This document shows positions 49,240-59,419 of a stretch of DNA of 64,000 nucleotides, in pieces; within the stretch, counting starts at the first letter, position 1, and every line of letters begins with the position of its first letter. The stretch is from Arthrobacter sp. UKPF54-2. GTDB taxonomy: Bacteria > Actinomycetota > Actinomycetes > Actinomycetales > Micrococcaceae. The notes beneath the pieces were generated by a model. It saw nothing but the letters and a program-made list of their open reading frames with translations, did no database searches and was not told where the DNA came from. A program made the position numbers and the translations under genes. Where the stretch lies: positions 1,116,001 through 1,180,000 of the forward strand of contig NZ_CP040174.1 in NCBI RefSeq assembly GCF_007858535.1. The letters run 5' to 3'.

Positions 49240-49845
49240 ATGACCCCGGACGCTACCGGCTGCATCATCGGCGAAGACGGCTTGGCCCGGCCGGCTTGGG
49301 CGGCTGCCGACCCCCTGTTGCGCGACTACTACGACAGCGAATGGGGCCTTCCTGTGCGCGACGAACAGGGGCTGTACGAACGGATCAGCCTCGAGGCCTT
49401 CCAGGCGGGACTGTCATGGGCAACGATCCTGCGCAAGCGGCCGGCCTTCCGGGCCGCCTTCGCGGATTTTCACCCGGAGACCGTGGCAGCGTTCACCGAC
49501 GACGACGTCGAGCGGCTGCTGCAGGACACCGGCATTGTGCGCAACCGGCTCAAGATCCGGGCCGCGATCACCAATGCCCGGGCCACCCTCGAACTCAGAG
49601 ACGACGGCGGACTCGTTGACTTTGTCTGGGCTCACCGGCCGGACTCCACCCCGGAGCCCACGGCGTTGGACCAGATCCCTACCAGCTCACCGGAATCCAC
49701 CGCGCTGTCCAAGGCATTACGGAAGCGAGGCTTCGTGTTTGTCGGGCCTACCACCATGTATGCCCTGATGGAGGCCATCGGAATGGTCGACACCCACCTC
49801 CTGGGCAGCCACCGCAGAGGCACTTCGGGCGTCTGGGAGCGGTAG
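49240..49845 (+). CDS. tag: DNA-3-methyladenine glycosylase I
   Basis: 201-residue base-excision repair enzyme removing 3-methyladenine. Family motifs: YYDSEWGLPVRDEQGLYERI, then LEAFQAGLSWATILRKR with the catalytic Glu52, FADFHPETVAAFTDDDVE, and GFVFVGPTTMYALMEAIGMV. Compared with E. coli Tag, two of four zinc-snap ligands are changed: His17 is Tyr31 and Cys179 is Ser in HLLGSHRR, while Cys8 and the late His remain. AAAGGA lies 6 nt before the ATG. The DnaA-box region follows directly. Confidence 0.93.
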   Translation: MTPDATGCIIGEDGLARPAWAAADPLLRDYYDSEWGLPVRDEQGLYERISLEAFQAGLSWATILRKRPAFRAAFADFHPETVAAFTDDDVERLLQDTGIVRNRLKIRAAITNARATLELRDDGGLVDFVWAHRPDSTPEPTALDQIPTSSPESTALSKALRKRGFVFVGPTTMYALMEAIGMVDTHLLGSHRRGTSGVWER

Positions 49846-49892
49846 GCCGCGGCTGGCGGACTGGTCCACAGATGTGCACAAGATTCCAGAAG

Positions 49893-50712
49893 TTATCCAC
49901 AACCTGTGGGTAGACGGGCCGTTCTAAGGCTGCCGGCACGCGCAGAGCGGCGGCGTTGGGCCCCACGAGCCGGACTGCGGACCGTGTCTCTCACCGAATG
50001 ACAGCTCTGTAAGTTATTAACAATGTGGATTGCCTGTGGATAACGTCTTCCAGCACCCCCGGGACCTGCGGGTCCGCAGGATCCGGGCCTCCCGATGAGA
50101 CCGCAGCCAACGAGTTCCCAGCCAGGGCGCCGCTCCCGCTGACAGCTGCCCCCTAGCGCGGAGTTATCCACACGAAGACGGAGTTGTGCCCACAAGTTAT
50201 CCACAGCTGGGGACAACTGTGCACCGGAGCGGCTAGGCCGGTTACCGGGAACCCTGCAATGTCAGGGATTTTCGGCAGTAGTTAGAGGATCAAGTTATTA
50301 ACACTGTGAAAAAGGCTGTGTATAACTCCGTTGAAATCAGATAAAAGGATCCGCGTACTGTGGCTGCAGGACGGTGCAAGAGGCCCGTCCGGGGCCGCGC
50401 GGAGGTAGCGGCGGCCGCCGGATCTACCTGGGGCGGCGAATGACGTGCCGAGCACCCGCTGCGCTTACCTGGGGACCGAGAGACTTATATGCGTTCCTGG
50501 ATTTCCCCCGGTCCCAGCGTTCCCGAGGCCCCGTCAGTGCACCGCGAAGTTGTCCACTTAACCACAGGGCCGAGCAGGAAAGTTATCCACAGATGTGGAG
50601 AGACCCGCGGCGTCATTCAGCGAATTTGCCAGCTGTGGCCCTCAGATCCTTCCTCCCCGACTGAACTACAGGCGTGTAAGTTACCAACAATGTGGATAAC
50701 CCCTGTGGAAAA
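49893..50712. other. Cluster of DnaA boxes in a 1.05-kb gene-free region
   Basis: Perfect TTATCCACA boxes: 49893-49901 (+), 50035-50043 (-), 50164-50172 (+), 50197-50205 (+), 50583-50591 (+), 50691-50699 (-). Relaxed TTWTNCACA boxes: 50317-50325 (-, TTATACACA) and 50704-50712 (-, TTTTCCACA). One-mismatch boxes: 50550-50558 TTGTCCACT, 50558-50566 TTAACCACA, 50024-50032 (-) CAATCCACA. TTATTAACA occurs at 50014 and 50295. The whole gap is 49846-50895 and I see no supportable gene in it. This density is origin-like, yet dnaA lies beyond the window and gyrB/gyrA orientation disfavours a main origin here, so a DnaA-titrating or reactivating locus is likely. Confidence 0.85.
50290..50347. other. AT-rich patch inside the DnaA-box cluster (candidate DNA-unwinding element)
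   Basis: Around AAGTTATTAACACTGTGAAA and the following TGTGTATAACTCCG and GAAATCAGATAAAAGG the sequence is strongly AT-rich in a genome of about two-thirds GC. It sits between the two halves of the box cluster, where an unwinding element would be expected. Confidence 0.5.
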
Positions 50713-50895
50713 GCGTCAGCAGAGCCCAGAACCGAGTGCGCGCCGGATCCCGAAAAACGCTGCGGTTTCGGACCAGCGCACCCCGGTCCCAGGCCGCGAC
50801 GGTCCGAATCCGTCGCGGAAACTGACGGGTGGGAGTGGGGATCGGCGAAGGAAGCGGGTGAGCGGGGCGCGGGAGGCGAGCCCGGCCGGGGGTGG

Positions 50896-51789
50896 TTAGG
50901 CCGGGAGGGCGGTGGCGGCGACCCGCAGGGCGGTGGCCGCAATGAGCAGGCACACCACCAGGGCCAGTCCGGCGGCCTGCAGCAGTCCCTGGCGGGGGCC
51001 GCGAGGTGTGTAGGCGAGCACGGCAGCACACAGGGCCCCGGTGACCAGGCCGCCAAGATGGGCCTGCCAGGCGATCTGCGGGACCACAAAGCCAATGACT
51101 CCGTTGATGGCGATGAGTACCCAGAGTTGCCTGGTGTCGCCGCCGCGGTGGCGCTGGACCACCAGCATGGCGCCGAAGAGACCGAAGATGGCTCCGGAAG
51201 CGCCCACAACACCGGTCAGGGGCTGGCCCGGGACGTAGCCCGGCGTCAGCAGCAGATAGCCGACGGAGCCGCCGACGGCGGATAGCAAATACAGGGCCAG
51301 GAAGCGGATGCGCCCGAGGAGGGGTTCCAGCGCCTGGCCGAACATCCACAGCATGTACATGTTTAGCACGATGTGGAGGATGAAGCCCTGGGAATGGAGG
51401 AAAGCCGACGTCAGCATGCGCCAGGGCTCGAACCCTCCGTACTCCGGGGAAGCGTACACGGTGGCGAATGCGAAGTTCTGGTAAATCCCGTCGTTCGGAA
51501 CCACCCACTGCAGCACGTACAGCAACGCACAGGCCGCGATGATCCCCAAGGTGACCAGGGGCCTCCCTACGGCGGCGGCGCCGCCGTAAACCGAGCGCGG
51601 CGTCGGCGTCGTACGTTTTGTTTCGTTGACACAGTCAACGCACTGGAATCCGACGGCGGCCGCCCGCTGGCAATCGGGGCACGCCGGGCGCCCGCACCGC
51701 TGGCACCGCACATAGGCGGGGCGGTCCGGGTGCCGGGGGCATACCGGGATCTCCGCGGACGGCTCTGCCGCCGGAATTCCGTAGCTCAT
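50896..51789 (-). CDS. Rhomboid-family intramembrane serine protease with N-terminal zinc ribbon
   Basis: 297-residue protein. The N-terminal 55 residues hold eight zinc-ligand-type residues in a B-box-like pattern (C17, H20, C29, C32, C37, C40, C50, C53). Six to seven TM helices follow with rhomboid features: LTSAFLHSQGFILHIVLNMY (conserved HxxxN), nucleophile S198 in VVGASGAIFGLFG and catalytic His244 in AWQAHLGGLVTG. It cleaves membrane substrates within the bilayer; substrates unknown. It follows ppiA by 8 nt and is probably co-transcribed. Its 3' end borders the DnaA-box region. Confidence 0.93.
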   Translation of the reverse strand: MSYGIPAAEPSAEIPVCPRHPDRPAYVRCQRCGRPACPDCQRAAAVGFQCVDCVNETKRTTPTPRSVYGGAAAVGRPLVTLGIIAACALLYVLQWVVPNDGIYQNFAFATVYASPEYGGFEPWRMLTSAFLHSQGFILHIVLNMYMLWMFGQALEPLLGRIRFLALYLLSAVGGSVGYLLLTPGYVPGQPLTGVVGASGAIFGLFGAMLVVQRHRGGDTRQLWVLIAINGVIGFVVPQIAWQAHLGGLVTGALCAAVLAYTPRGPRQGLLQAAGLALVVCLLIAATALRVAATALPA

Positions 51790-51797
51790 GGCCTGGG

Positions 51798-52343
51798 CTA
51801 GAGCTTTTCTACGTCAATGCTGTTGATAACAACGTCCTCGACCGGGCGGTCGCCCATTCCGGTGCGGACGCCCTCGATGGCGTCGACGACCTTCTTGGAC
51901 TCCTCGTCCGCCACCTCGCCGAAGATGCTGTGCTTGCCCTGCAGCCAGCCGGTGGGGATGGTGGTGATGAAGAACTGGGATCCGTTGGTGCCCCGGCCCA
52001 TCTGGATGCCGGCGTTGGCCATGGCCAGCTTGTAGGGCTCGTTGAAGGTGAGCTCCGGGTGGATTTCGTCATCGAACTTGTAGCCCGGTCCACCGATGCC
52101 GCGGCCCAGCGGGTCGCCGGCCTGGATCATAAAGTCCTTGATGATGCGGTGGAAGATGGTGCCGTTGTAGAGCGGCGTGCCGGTCTTGTCCTCGCCGGAT
52201 TCCGGGTGGGTCCAGGCCTTTTCACCGGTCGCCAGGCCGACGAAGTTGTCGACGGTCTTCGGCGCGTGGTTGCCGAAGAGGTTCACGACGATGTCGCCGA
52301 GGCTCGTGTGGATAGTGGCTTTTGCGGTTGCGTTGGCAGTCAT
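51798..52343 (-). CDS. ppiA: Cyclophilin-type peptidyl-prolyl cis-trans isomerase
   Basis: 181-residue cytosolic cyclophilin catalysing proline isomerisation. Motifs: TSLGDIVVNLFGNHAPKTVD, YNGTIFHRIIKDFMIQAGD (catalytic Arg), MANAGIQMGRGTNGSQFFIT and WLQGKHSIFGEV (Trp/His of the active site). ATG 52343 (AGGG nearby upstream) is used; the 10-residue longer ORF lacks a ribosome site. It sits in the position of M. tuberculosis ppiA near the origin. Confidence 0.96.
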   Translation of the reverse strand: MTANATAKATIHTSLGDIVVNLFGNHAPKTVDNFVGLATGEKAWTHPESGEDKTGTPLYNGTIFHRIIKDFMIQAGDPLGRGIGGPGYKFDDEIHPELTFNEPYKLAMANAGIQMGRGTNGSQFFITTIPTGWLQGKHSIFGEVADEESKKVVDAIEGVRTGMGDRPVEDVVINSIDVEKL

Positions 52344-52498
52344 AGGCCCTATTCTTCCACGGCATGTCCGCACGTACAGGGCCGGGCAGTCAGTTCCGCG
52401 CTGGGTGAAATCGGGGCCAAATCAGGCCGAATAATGGCCGGTGGGGTCCCGGACACGTAGGCTAACAGCAGAACCGTCACATTAATCGGGAGGTAGTT

Positions 52499-53437
52499 GT
52501 GAAGAAAACGGATCGTATTGCCCGTGAGCTGGAGCAGTCAGTCAGCACCGCAGTAGAGAACGCCAAGGACTGGGCAGCCCCGCGGGTTGAAGCAGCAGTC
52601 GACTGGGCCGTCCCCCGTCTGCAGCAGGGTCTGGACACCGCTTCTCCCAAGATCCAGGAGGGCCTGAAGTCGGCGGCCCACAACCTGGCCGGCGGCGTTG
52701 CCACCGTCACCCCGCGGATCCAGGACGGCCTGGCCCAGCTGGCGCCCAAGATCCACGACGCCGTCGAGAGCGCCACCCCGCGGCTGCACGAGGCCCTGGA
52801 CAAGGCCACCCCGGTGATCGCCAACGCCCGCGACCGCGTCGTCGTCGAGTACCTGCCCAAGCTCTCGGACCAGATCGGCCACGCCTCCGAGGCCGTGCAC
52901 CGCACCCTTGAGGGCGCCCCGGCGCACGTGGACGCCGTGGCACAGCGGCTCGTTGACTCCGGTGTTGTCCACAACATCCAGGAGCAGGCGCAGACCGCCG
53001 GGCAGCAGCTCAAGGCCGCCGCCGCTGAAGCCAGCCGTGCTGTTACGGGCGAGGTTGCCAAGCAGCAGAAGCCGAAGCACCGCGGTTTCCTCATCTTCGG
53101 CGTCATCGCCGCCGCCGTGGCCGCCGGCGTCGCAGCCTGGAAGGCCTCCAAGCCGATCGAGGACCCGTGGAAGACCCCGGCCCCCGTCACGCCAGCAACT
53201 CCGGCACCGGTCCCGGCCACCACGGTTACCGACGTGAAGGAAGCTGTGAAGGACACGGCCGACGACGCCGCTGACGCCACCGTCAAGGCCGCCGACAAGG
53301 CTGCCGAGGCCTCGGCGGACGCCGCCGACGAGGTGGCTGCCACGTCCGGCGACACCTCCACAAAGGTTGCCACCGACGCCAAAACCGCGGTACGGAACAT
53401 CGCCTCGAGCCTGAACGGCGAGAACAAGGCGAAGTAG
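52499..53437 (+). CDS. 11-residue-repeat amphipathic protein with one TM helix
   Basis: 312-residue protein of unknown function. Residues 26-113 are eight gap-free 11-residue repeats of form (A/V)(T/A/S)P(R/K)(I/L)xxx(L/V)xx, for example AVPRLQQGLDT, ASPKIQEGLKS, VTPRIQDGLAQ, ATPRLHEALDK. A helical stretch follows (120-185), then a basic segment and a TM helix (GFLIFGVIAAAVAAGVAAW, about 197-215). The Ala/Asp/Lys-rich tail (about 240-312) resembles LEA-type helices. Such 11-mers form amphipathic helices that bind lipid surfaces in apolipoprotein-like proteins. GGGAGGT (52488-52494) precedes the GTG start; TAGGCT at 52458-52463 is a likely -10. Confidence 0.85.
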   Translation: MKKTDRIARELEQSVSTAVENAKDWAAPRVEAAVDWAVPRLQQGLDTASPKIQEGLKSAAHNLAGGVATVTPRIQDGLAQLAPKIHDAVESATPRLHEALDKATPVIANARDRVVVEYLPKLSDQIGHASEAVHRTLEGAPAHVDAVAQRLVDSGVVHNIQEQAQTAGQQLKAAAAEASRAVTGEVAKQQKPKHRGFLIFGVIAAAVAAGVAAWKASKPIEDPWKTPAPVTPATPAPVPATTVTDVKEAVKDTADDAADATVKAADKAAEASADAADEVAATSGDTSTKVATDAKTAVRNIASSLNGENKAK

Positions 53438-53459
53438 CCGCCGCACAGCACCAACCATC

Positions 53460-53497
53460 AGGGAGGGATTCCGCCACCGGCGGGATCCCTCCCTTTG
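53460..53497 (+). terminator. Rho-independent terminator
   Basis: AGGGAGGGATTCCGCC (53460-53475) pairs with GGCGGGATCCCTCCCT (53479-53494) with one mismatch and a 3-nt loop, followed by TTTGG. It ends the repeat-protein transcript. Confidence 0.88.
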
Positions 53498-53598
53498 GTC
53501 TAACCGCATTCGCTTCTGCCCTCCCCGGCCCCGCCCTTCCCGCGGTGCGGGCCCCGCCAACAGCCTCCGTCGGCGGGTCAGGTGCTAAATTTGGGGGG

Positions 53599-54474
53599 AT
53601 GTCACCCGAAAAATCCTCTGCGGATACCCTGCGCGATGCTGAACTGCCTCCGGCCGTCTCCATCGTCATTCCGGCATACAACGAGGAAAGTGTTATCCGG
53701 CAGTGCTTGATTGCCGCCGTCTACCAGTCCGTCCCCGCCCACGAGATCATCGTGGTGGACAACATGTCCAAGGACCGCACGGCGGAGATCGTTCGGCAGA
53801 TGCAGTTGGAATACCCGGAGAGCCCGATCATCCTGCTCAGCCAGGACAAGGACCAGGGCCTCATCCCAACGCGCAATTTCGGCCTGGACCACGCCACCGG
53901 GGACATCCTCGGCAGGATCGACGCTGACTCCGTGCTGGAGCCGGACTGGGTGGAACAGGTCCAGAAAGCCTTCGCGGACCCGGCCGTGCACGCGGCCACC
54001 GGTCCCGTCGTCTACTACGACATGCCGATGCGTCGTTTTGGCCTTAAGGCGGACGACAAGATGCGTCAGCTTATGCTCAAGCTGGCAAAGCACCAGTACC
54101 ACTTTCTCTTCGGCTCCAACATGGCCCTGCGCCGTTCAGCCTGGGAGACGATCCGGCTGGAGACGTGCCGGGACGAGAAGGACGAGATGCACGAGGACAT
54201 CGACCTCTCGCTGCACCTCGCGGACCACGAGCTCCGAATCCAGTACTGGCCGCAGATGGTGTCCGGCATGTCGGCTCGCCGGCTCGAGGACTCACCACGC
54301 GACTACCGCTACTACGTGACGCGGTTCGACCGGACGTACAAGGCGCACAACGTCAAGAAGATGGCGCTGAAGGCACCAATGGTCGTCTTCTTCTCGGTCT
54401 ACTTCCCGGCCAAGCTGCTGCGCGCCATCCACACCGTCAACACGGCCCAGCCGGCCCGGCGCGGCGGCCAGTAG
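53599..54474 (+). CDS. Family 2 glycosyltransferase
   Basis: 291-residue GT-A enzyme. Nucleotide-sugar binding start VSIVIPAYNEESVIRQCL, VVDNMSKDRTAEIV, acceptor/metal site ILGRIDADSVLEPDW (DxD), and MHEDIDLSLHLAD carrying the conserved ED of the catalytic base region. A C-terminal hydrophobic segment (APMVVFFSVYFPAKLL) may dock to the membrane, so transfer to a lipid or wall carrier is likely. ATG 53599 follows an extended -10 TGCTAAATT (TAAATT 53586-53591) by 7 nt, so it is probably leaderless. It converges with the EamA gene. Confidence 0.9.
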   Translation: MSPEKSSADTLRDAELPPAVSIVIPAYNEESVIRQCLIAAVYQSVPAHEIIVVDNMSKDRTAEIVRQMQLEYPESPIILLSQDKDQGLIPTRNFGLDHATGDILGRIDADSVLEPDWVEQVQKAFADPAVHAATGPVVYYDMPMRRFGLKADDKMRQLMLKLAKHQYHFLFGSNMALRRSAWETIRLETCRDEKDEMHEDIDLSLHLADHELRIQYWPQMVSGMSARRLEDSPRDYRYYVTRFDRTYKAHNVKKMALKAPMVVFFSVYFPAKLLRAIHTVNTAQPARRGGQ

Positions 54475-54503
54475 GGCCCCGGCGGCGCCCGCCGCCGTCG
54501 TCG

Positions 54504-55418
54504 TCAGTCCGTTCCCAGCTCCGCGAGCCGGGCGGCGCTGCGCCGCACCGCACGGGAGCGCCGCTGGCCCATCACCACGACGGCGAGTCCCACCAGGATC
54601 ATGCCCAGCCCGGCGTACGTGCCCGCGGGGAGGGTCTCGCCCAGGAACGCCGCCGCCAGCAGCGCCGCGCCCGGGATCTCCAGCAGAATGATCATCGAGA
54701 CCAGCAGCGGACTCATCGTGGCGAGCAGGTGGTTGAACGCCGTGTGGCCCACCAGCTGGGCGCAGACCGTGATGGCGAGGATTCCCAGCCAGCCGGACGC
54801 CTCGAAGCCCGCCAGCGGCTGCCCGGCGGCGAGGGCCATCACAGCGACGACGGCCGCGCACATGCCGTAGCAGAGTGTGGTGTAGACCCCGGTGCCCATG
54901 CTCTGCCGGGCCTTGCCGCCGGCCAGCGTGTAGATGCCGGCCAGCACGCCGCCGGCGACGGCGAGGAGGTCCCCGACCAGGGCCTCCGGGGAGCTACCCA
55001 TGTCGAAGCCGGTGATGGCCACAACGCCGCCGAATGCGAGGCTGAGGCCGGCGAGGACCTGCCAGCGGTGCCGGACGCCGCGGAAGAGCTGGAAAACGGC
55101 AATCCAGCCCGACTGGAGGCACACGAGGGCGGTGGCCGCGGCCACCGAGGTCAGTTGCAGGGAAGTGATGAAGCAGGCGAAGTGCAATGCCAGCGCGACC
55201 GCTGCGGCGAGGGACCAGCGGAACTCGCTGCCGGTGACCCGGCCGAACTGGCGGGGCTGCCGGACCAACACCGGCCCGGCCATGACCACCGCTCCGATCG
55301 CGTTGCGCCAGAACGCGATCGCGAGGGCGCTGACGGAGGTGGCGCCCAGGGTGGCGGCGATCAGCGGCCCGGACGAGGCAACGCCCAGCACCCCCAGCGC
55401 GGCGAGGAAGAAGTTCAC
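54504..55418 (-). CDS. EamA/DMT-family transporter
   Basis: 304-residue ten-TM drug/metabolite transporter built of two EamA repeats: residues 1-135 (SVSALAIAFWRNAIGAVVMA, TSVAAATALVCLQSGWIAVF) and 145-285 (GDLLAVAGGVLAGIYTLAGG, MSPLLVSMIILLEIPGAALL, GETLPAGTYAGLGMILVGLA). Likely an exporter of amino acids or small metabolites; substrate unknown. GTG 55418 lies six bases after TACTGT (complement 55425-55430), a leaderless start. It follows tRNA-Ala, from which a bidirectional hairpin separates it. Confidence 0.92.
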   Translation of the reverse strand: MNFFLAALGVLGVASSGPLIAATLGATSVSALAIAFWRNAIGAVVMAGPVLVRQPRQFGRVTGSEFRWSLAAAVALALHFACFITSLQLTSVAAATALVCLQSGWIAVFQLFRGVRHRWQVLAGLSLAFGGVVAITGFDMGSSPEALVGDLLAVAGGVLAGIYTLAGGKARQSMGTGVYTTLCYGMCAAVVAVMALAAGQPLAGFEASGWLGILAITVCAQLVGHTAFNHLLATMSPLLVSMIILLEIPGAALLAAAFLGETLPAGTYAGLGMILVGLAVVVMGQRRSRAVRRSAARLAELGTD

Positions 55419-55497
55419 GCTTCAACAGTAGTGGGCAGAAGGCCCTGTCATTGTCCCAAGCGGTCCCATGACGAGGGGATCCTTCCGGGTACAACGC

Positions 55498-55540
55498 AAA
55501 AGGTCCCGGGCAACGTTTCCGCTGGCCGGGACCTTTTCCT
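55498..55540 (-). terminator. Terminator between tRNA-Ala and the EamA gene
   Basis: AAAAGGTCCCGG (55498-55509) pairs with CCGGGACCTTTT (55526-55537). On the minus strand the stem ends in a T run, so it terminates the tRNA-Ala transcript. Confidence 0.85.
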
Positions 55541-55541
55541 A

Positions 55542-55617
55542 TGGTGGAGGCACGGGGACTCGAACCCCGAACCCCCTGCTTGCAAAGCAGGTGCGCTACC
55601 AATTGCGCCATGCCCCC
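55542..55617 (-). tRNA. tRNA-Ala (TGC)
   Basis: 76 nt including an encoded CCA (55542-55544). Acceptor GGGGGCA pairs with TGCCTCC and contains the G3-U70 identity pair of tRNA-Ala. The anticodon stem-loop CCTGCTTTGCAAGCAGG has anticodon TGC; the T arm is GGGGTTCGAGTCCCC. Confidence 0.96.
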
Positions 55618-55688
55618 ATAAGAAGCAACCCGTCAATCATACCCCCGTGCCGGAGCGCCGTTTCCAGCTTTCCTGCCGGGGATCCGGG

Positions 55689-55805
55689 CTAATCAACCGT
55701 GTCGGTCGATTCGCTCCAGACTGCCTTCCGGGCTTCGGATTCCTGCACTTTCCTGTAGAGCAGGACGCCTGCGATCGTAGCTGCGACTACCAGCAACTTC
55801 TTCAC
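55689..55805 (-). CDS. DLW-39-family micro-protein (38 aa)
   Basis: Tiny ORF between two tRNA genes: GTG start at 55805, stop TAG at 55689-55691. The product begins MKKLLVVAATIAGVLLYRK (a single short TM or signal-anchor helix) and continues VQESEARKAVWSES, then TDTVD. The pattern and position (beside gyrA and the tRNA pair) match the actinobacterial DLW-39 family, but the D-L-W triplet is A-V-W here. Function unknown. GGGGTG precedes the GTG by 4 nt. Confidence 0.8.
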   Translation of the reverse strand: MKKLLVVAATIAGVLLYRKVQESEARKAVWSESTDTVD

Positions 55806-55864
55806 ATGCACCCCGTTCCGGTCCAGTTTCACGTGGACCTTTACAGAAACCAGTACAGGTTCCG

Positions 55865-55938
55865 TGGGCGTACCAGGACTTGAACCTGGGACCTCTTCGT
55901 TATCAGCGAAGCGCTCTAACCGCCTGAGCTATACGCCC
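55865..55938 (-). tRNA. tRNA-Ile (GAT)
   Basis: 74 nt. Acceptor GGGCGTA pairs with TACGCCC plus discriminator A. D arm GCTCAGGCGGTTAGAGC; anticodon stem-loop CTTCGCTGATAACGAAG with anticodon GAT; T arm CCAGGTTCAAGTCCTGG. CCA is not encoded. It lies upstream of the micro-protein gene and tRNA-Ala on the same strand, the usual actinobacterial order downstream of gyrA. Confidence 0.96.
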
Positions 55939-56002
55939 CGATGCCTCATCGGGCCGAGATATGACTTTACAGCACATCCCGACCCGATCTCAAATCGAGG
56001 CA

Positions 56003-56026
56003 TTTCCCCGGGGATTCCCGGGGAAA
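56003..56026 (-). terminator. Hairpin downstream of the DUF3566 gene
   Basis: TTTCCCCGGG (56003-56012), loop GATT, CCCGGGGAAA (56017-56026): a 10-bp perfect stem 11 nt after the DUF3566 stop. The T tract is short, so termination strength is uncertain. Confidence 0.65.
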
Positions 56027-56036
56027 AGTAGGGGGT

Positions 56037-56653
56037 TTAGTCGTCCGTGAGGGTGACACCGATGCCGCCCACGAGGGTGGCCGCGATGTTGTAGAGCACA
56101 GCCGAGAGCATCGACAGAGCGGTCAGCAGCACCACGTTGATCACCGCGATGATCACGGCGAAGGAGGCCACCTGGCCGAGGGAGGCAACCTTCTTCAGCT
56201 CAAAGCCGCCGCTCTCGGAGCCGGCCAGGGTTCCGAGCAGGCCGTCGACTTGGTCGAAGATGCCGGTCAGGTCCAGGACGGTCCAGAGCACGATCGCAGC
56301 GACGACGGTGACGATGCCGAGCGCAACGGACAGCAGGAAGGCCATCTTGAGCACGGACCAGGGGTCCACCTTGCTGACCAGCAGGCGCGCGCGGCGGACT
56401 TTGGCCTTCGGAGCCGGCTTGACGAGGTTCGGCTGGCCGGGCCGCTGGCCCGGGGCCTCGGGGCGCTGTCCCGGCACTGCCGGCCGCTGGCCGGGTGCCG
56501 CGGGACGCTGGCCGGGCGCTGAGGGGCGCTGAGCGGATCCGACGACGCCCGGGCGCTGTTGCGGACGCGACGGGGCGTTCACCCGCGGGGCGGCAGCGGG
56601 CGGGCGCGTGCCGCCAGGACCGCTGCTCGACTTGGGATATGAGTCGGAATTAC

Positions 56654-56657
<4 letters not shown>
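56037..56657 (-). CDS. DUF3566 membrane protein
   Basis: 206-residue protein. The N-terminal 80 residues are disordered and contain tandem APGQRP heptads ([28 protein letters not shown]). A basic segment follows ([18 protein letters not shown]), then the DUF3566 domain with two TM helices ([19 protein letters not shown] and [20 protein letters not shown]) and a conserved C-terminus [14 protein letters not shown]. Counterparts sit directly after gyrA across Actinobacteria; function unknown. The GTG start overlaps the gyrA stop (GTGA). Confidence 0.94.
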
Positions 56658-59362
<2,705 letters not shown>

Positions 59363-59419
59363 CGTCTATGTTTTCCGTTTCAGGTATATATCGGTTCAGG
59401 AATGTTCAGGGCCGAGGCG

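Noticed and set aside
49846..50895. Main chromosomal origin
   Set aside because: DnaA-box density fits, but dnaA-dnaN are expected beyond the right edge, and gyrB, gyrA and recF would be head-on to a fork leaving this site. Kept as a satellite DnaA-binding locus pending skew data.
50489..50899. Plus-strand small ORF in the DnaA-box region
   Set aside because: It runs through several DnaA boxes, has no ribosome site, and its composition is Arg/Ser/Pro-rich like chance frames.
54165..55883. 572-residue plus-strand frame running through the glycosyltransferase, EamA and tRNA-Ala regions
   Set aside because: It overlaps a confident same-strand gene out of frame, an antisense gene and a tRNA; composition is shadow-like.
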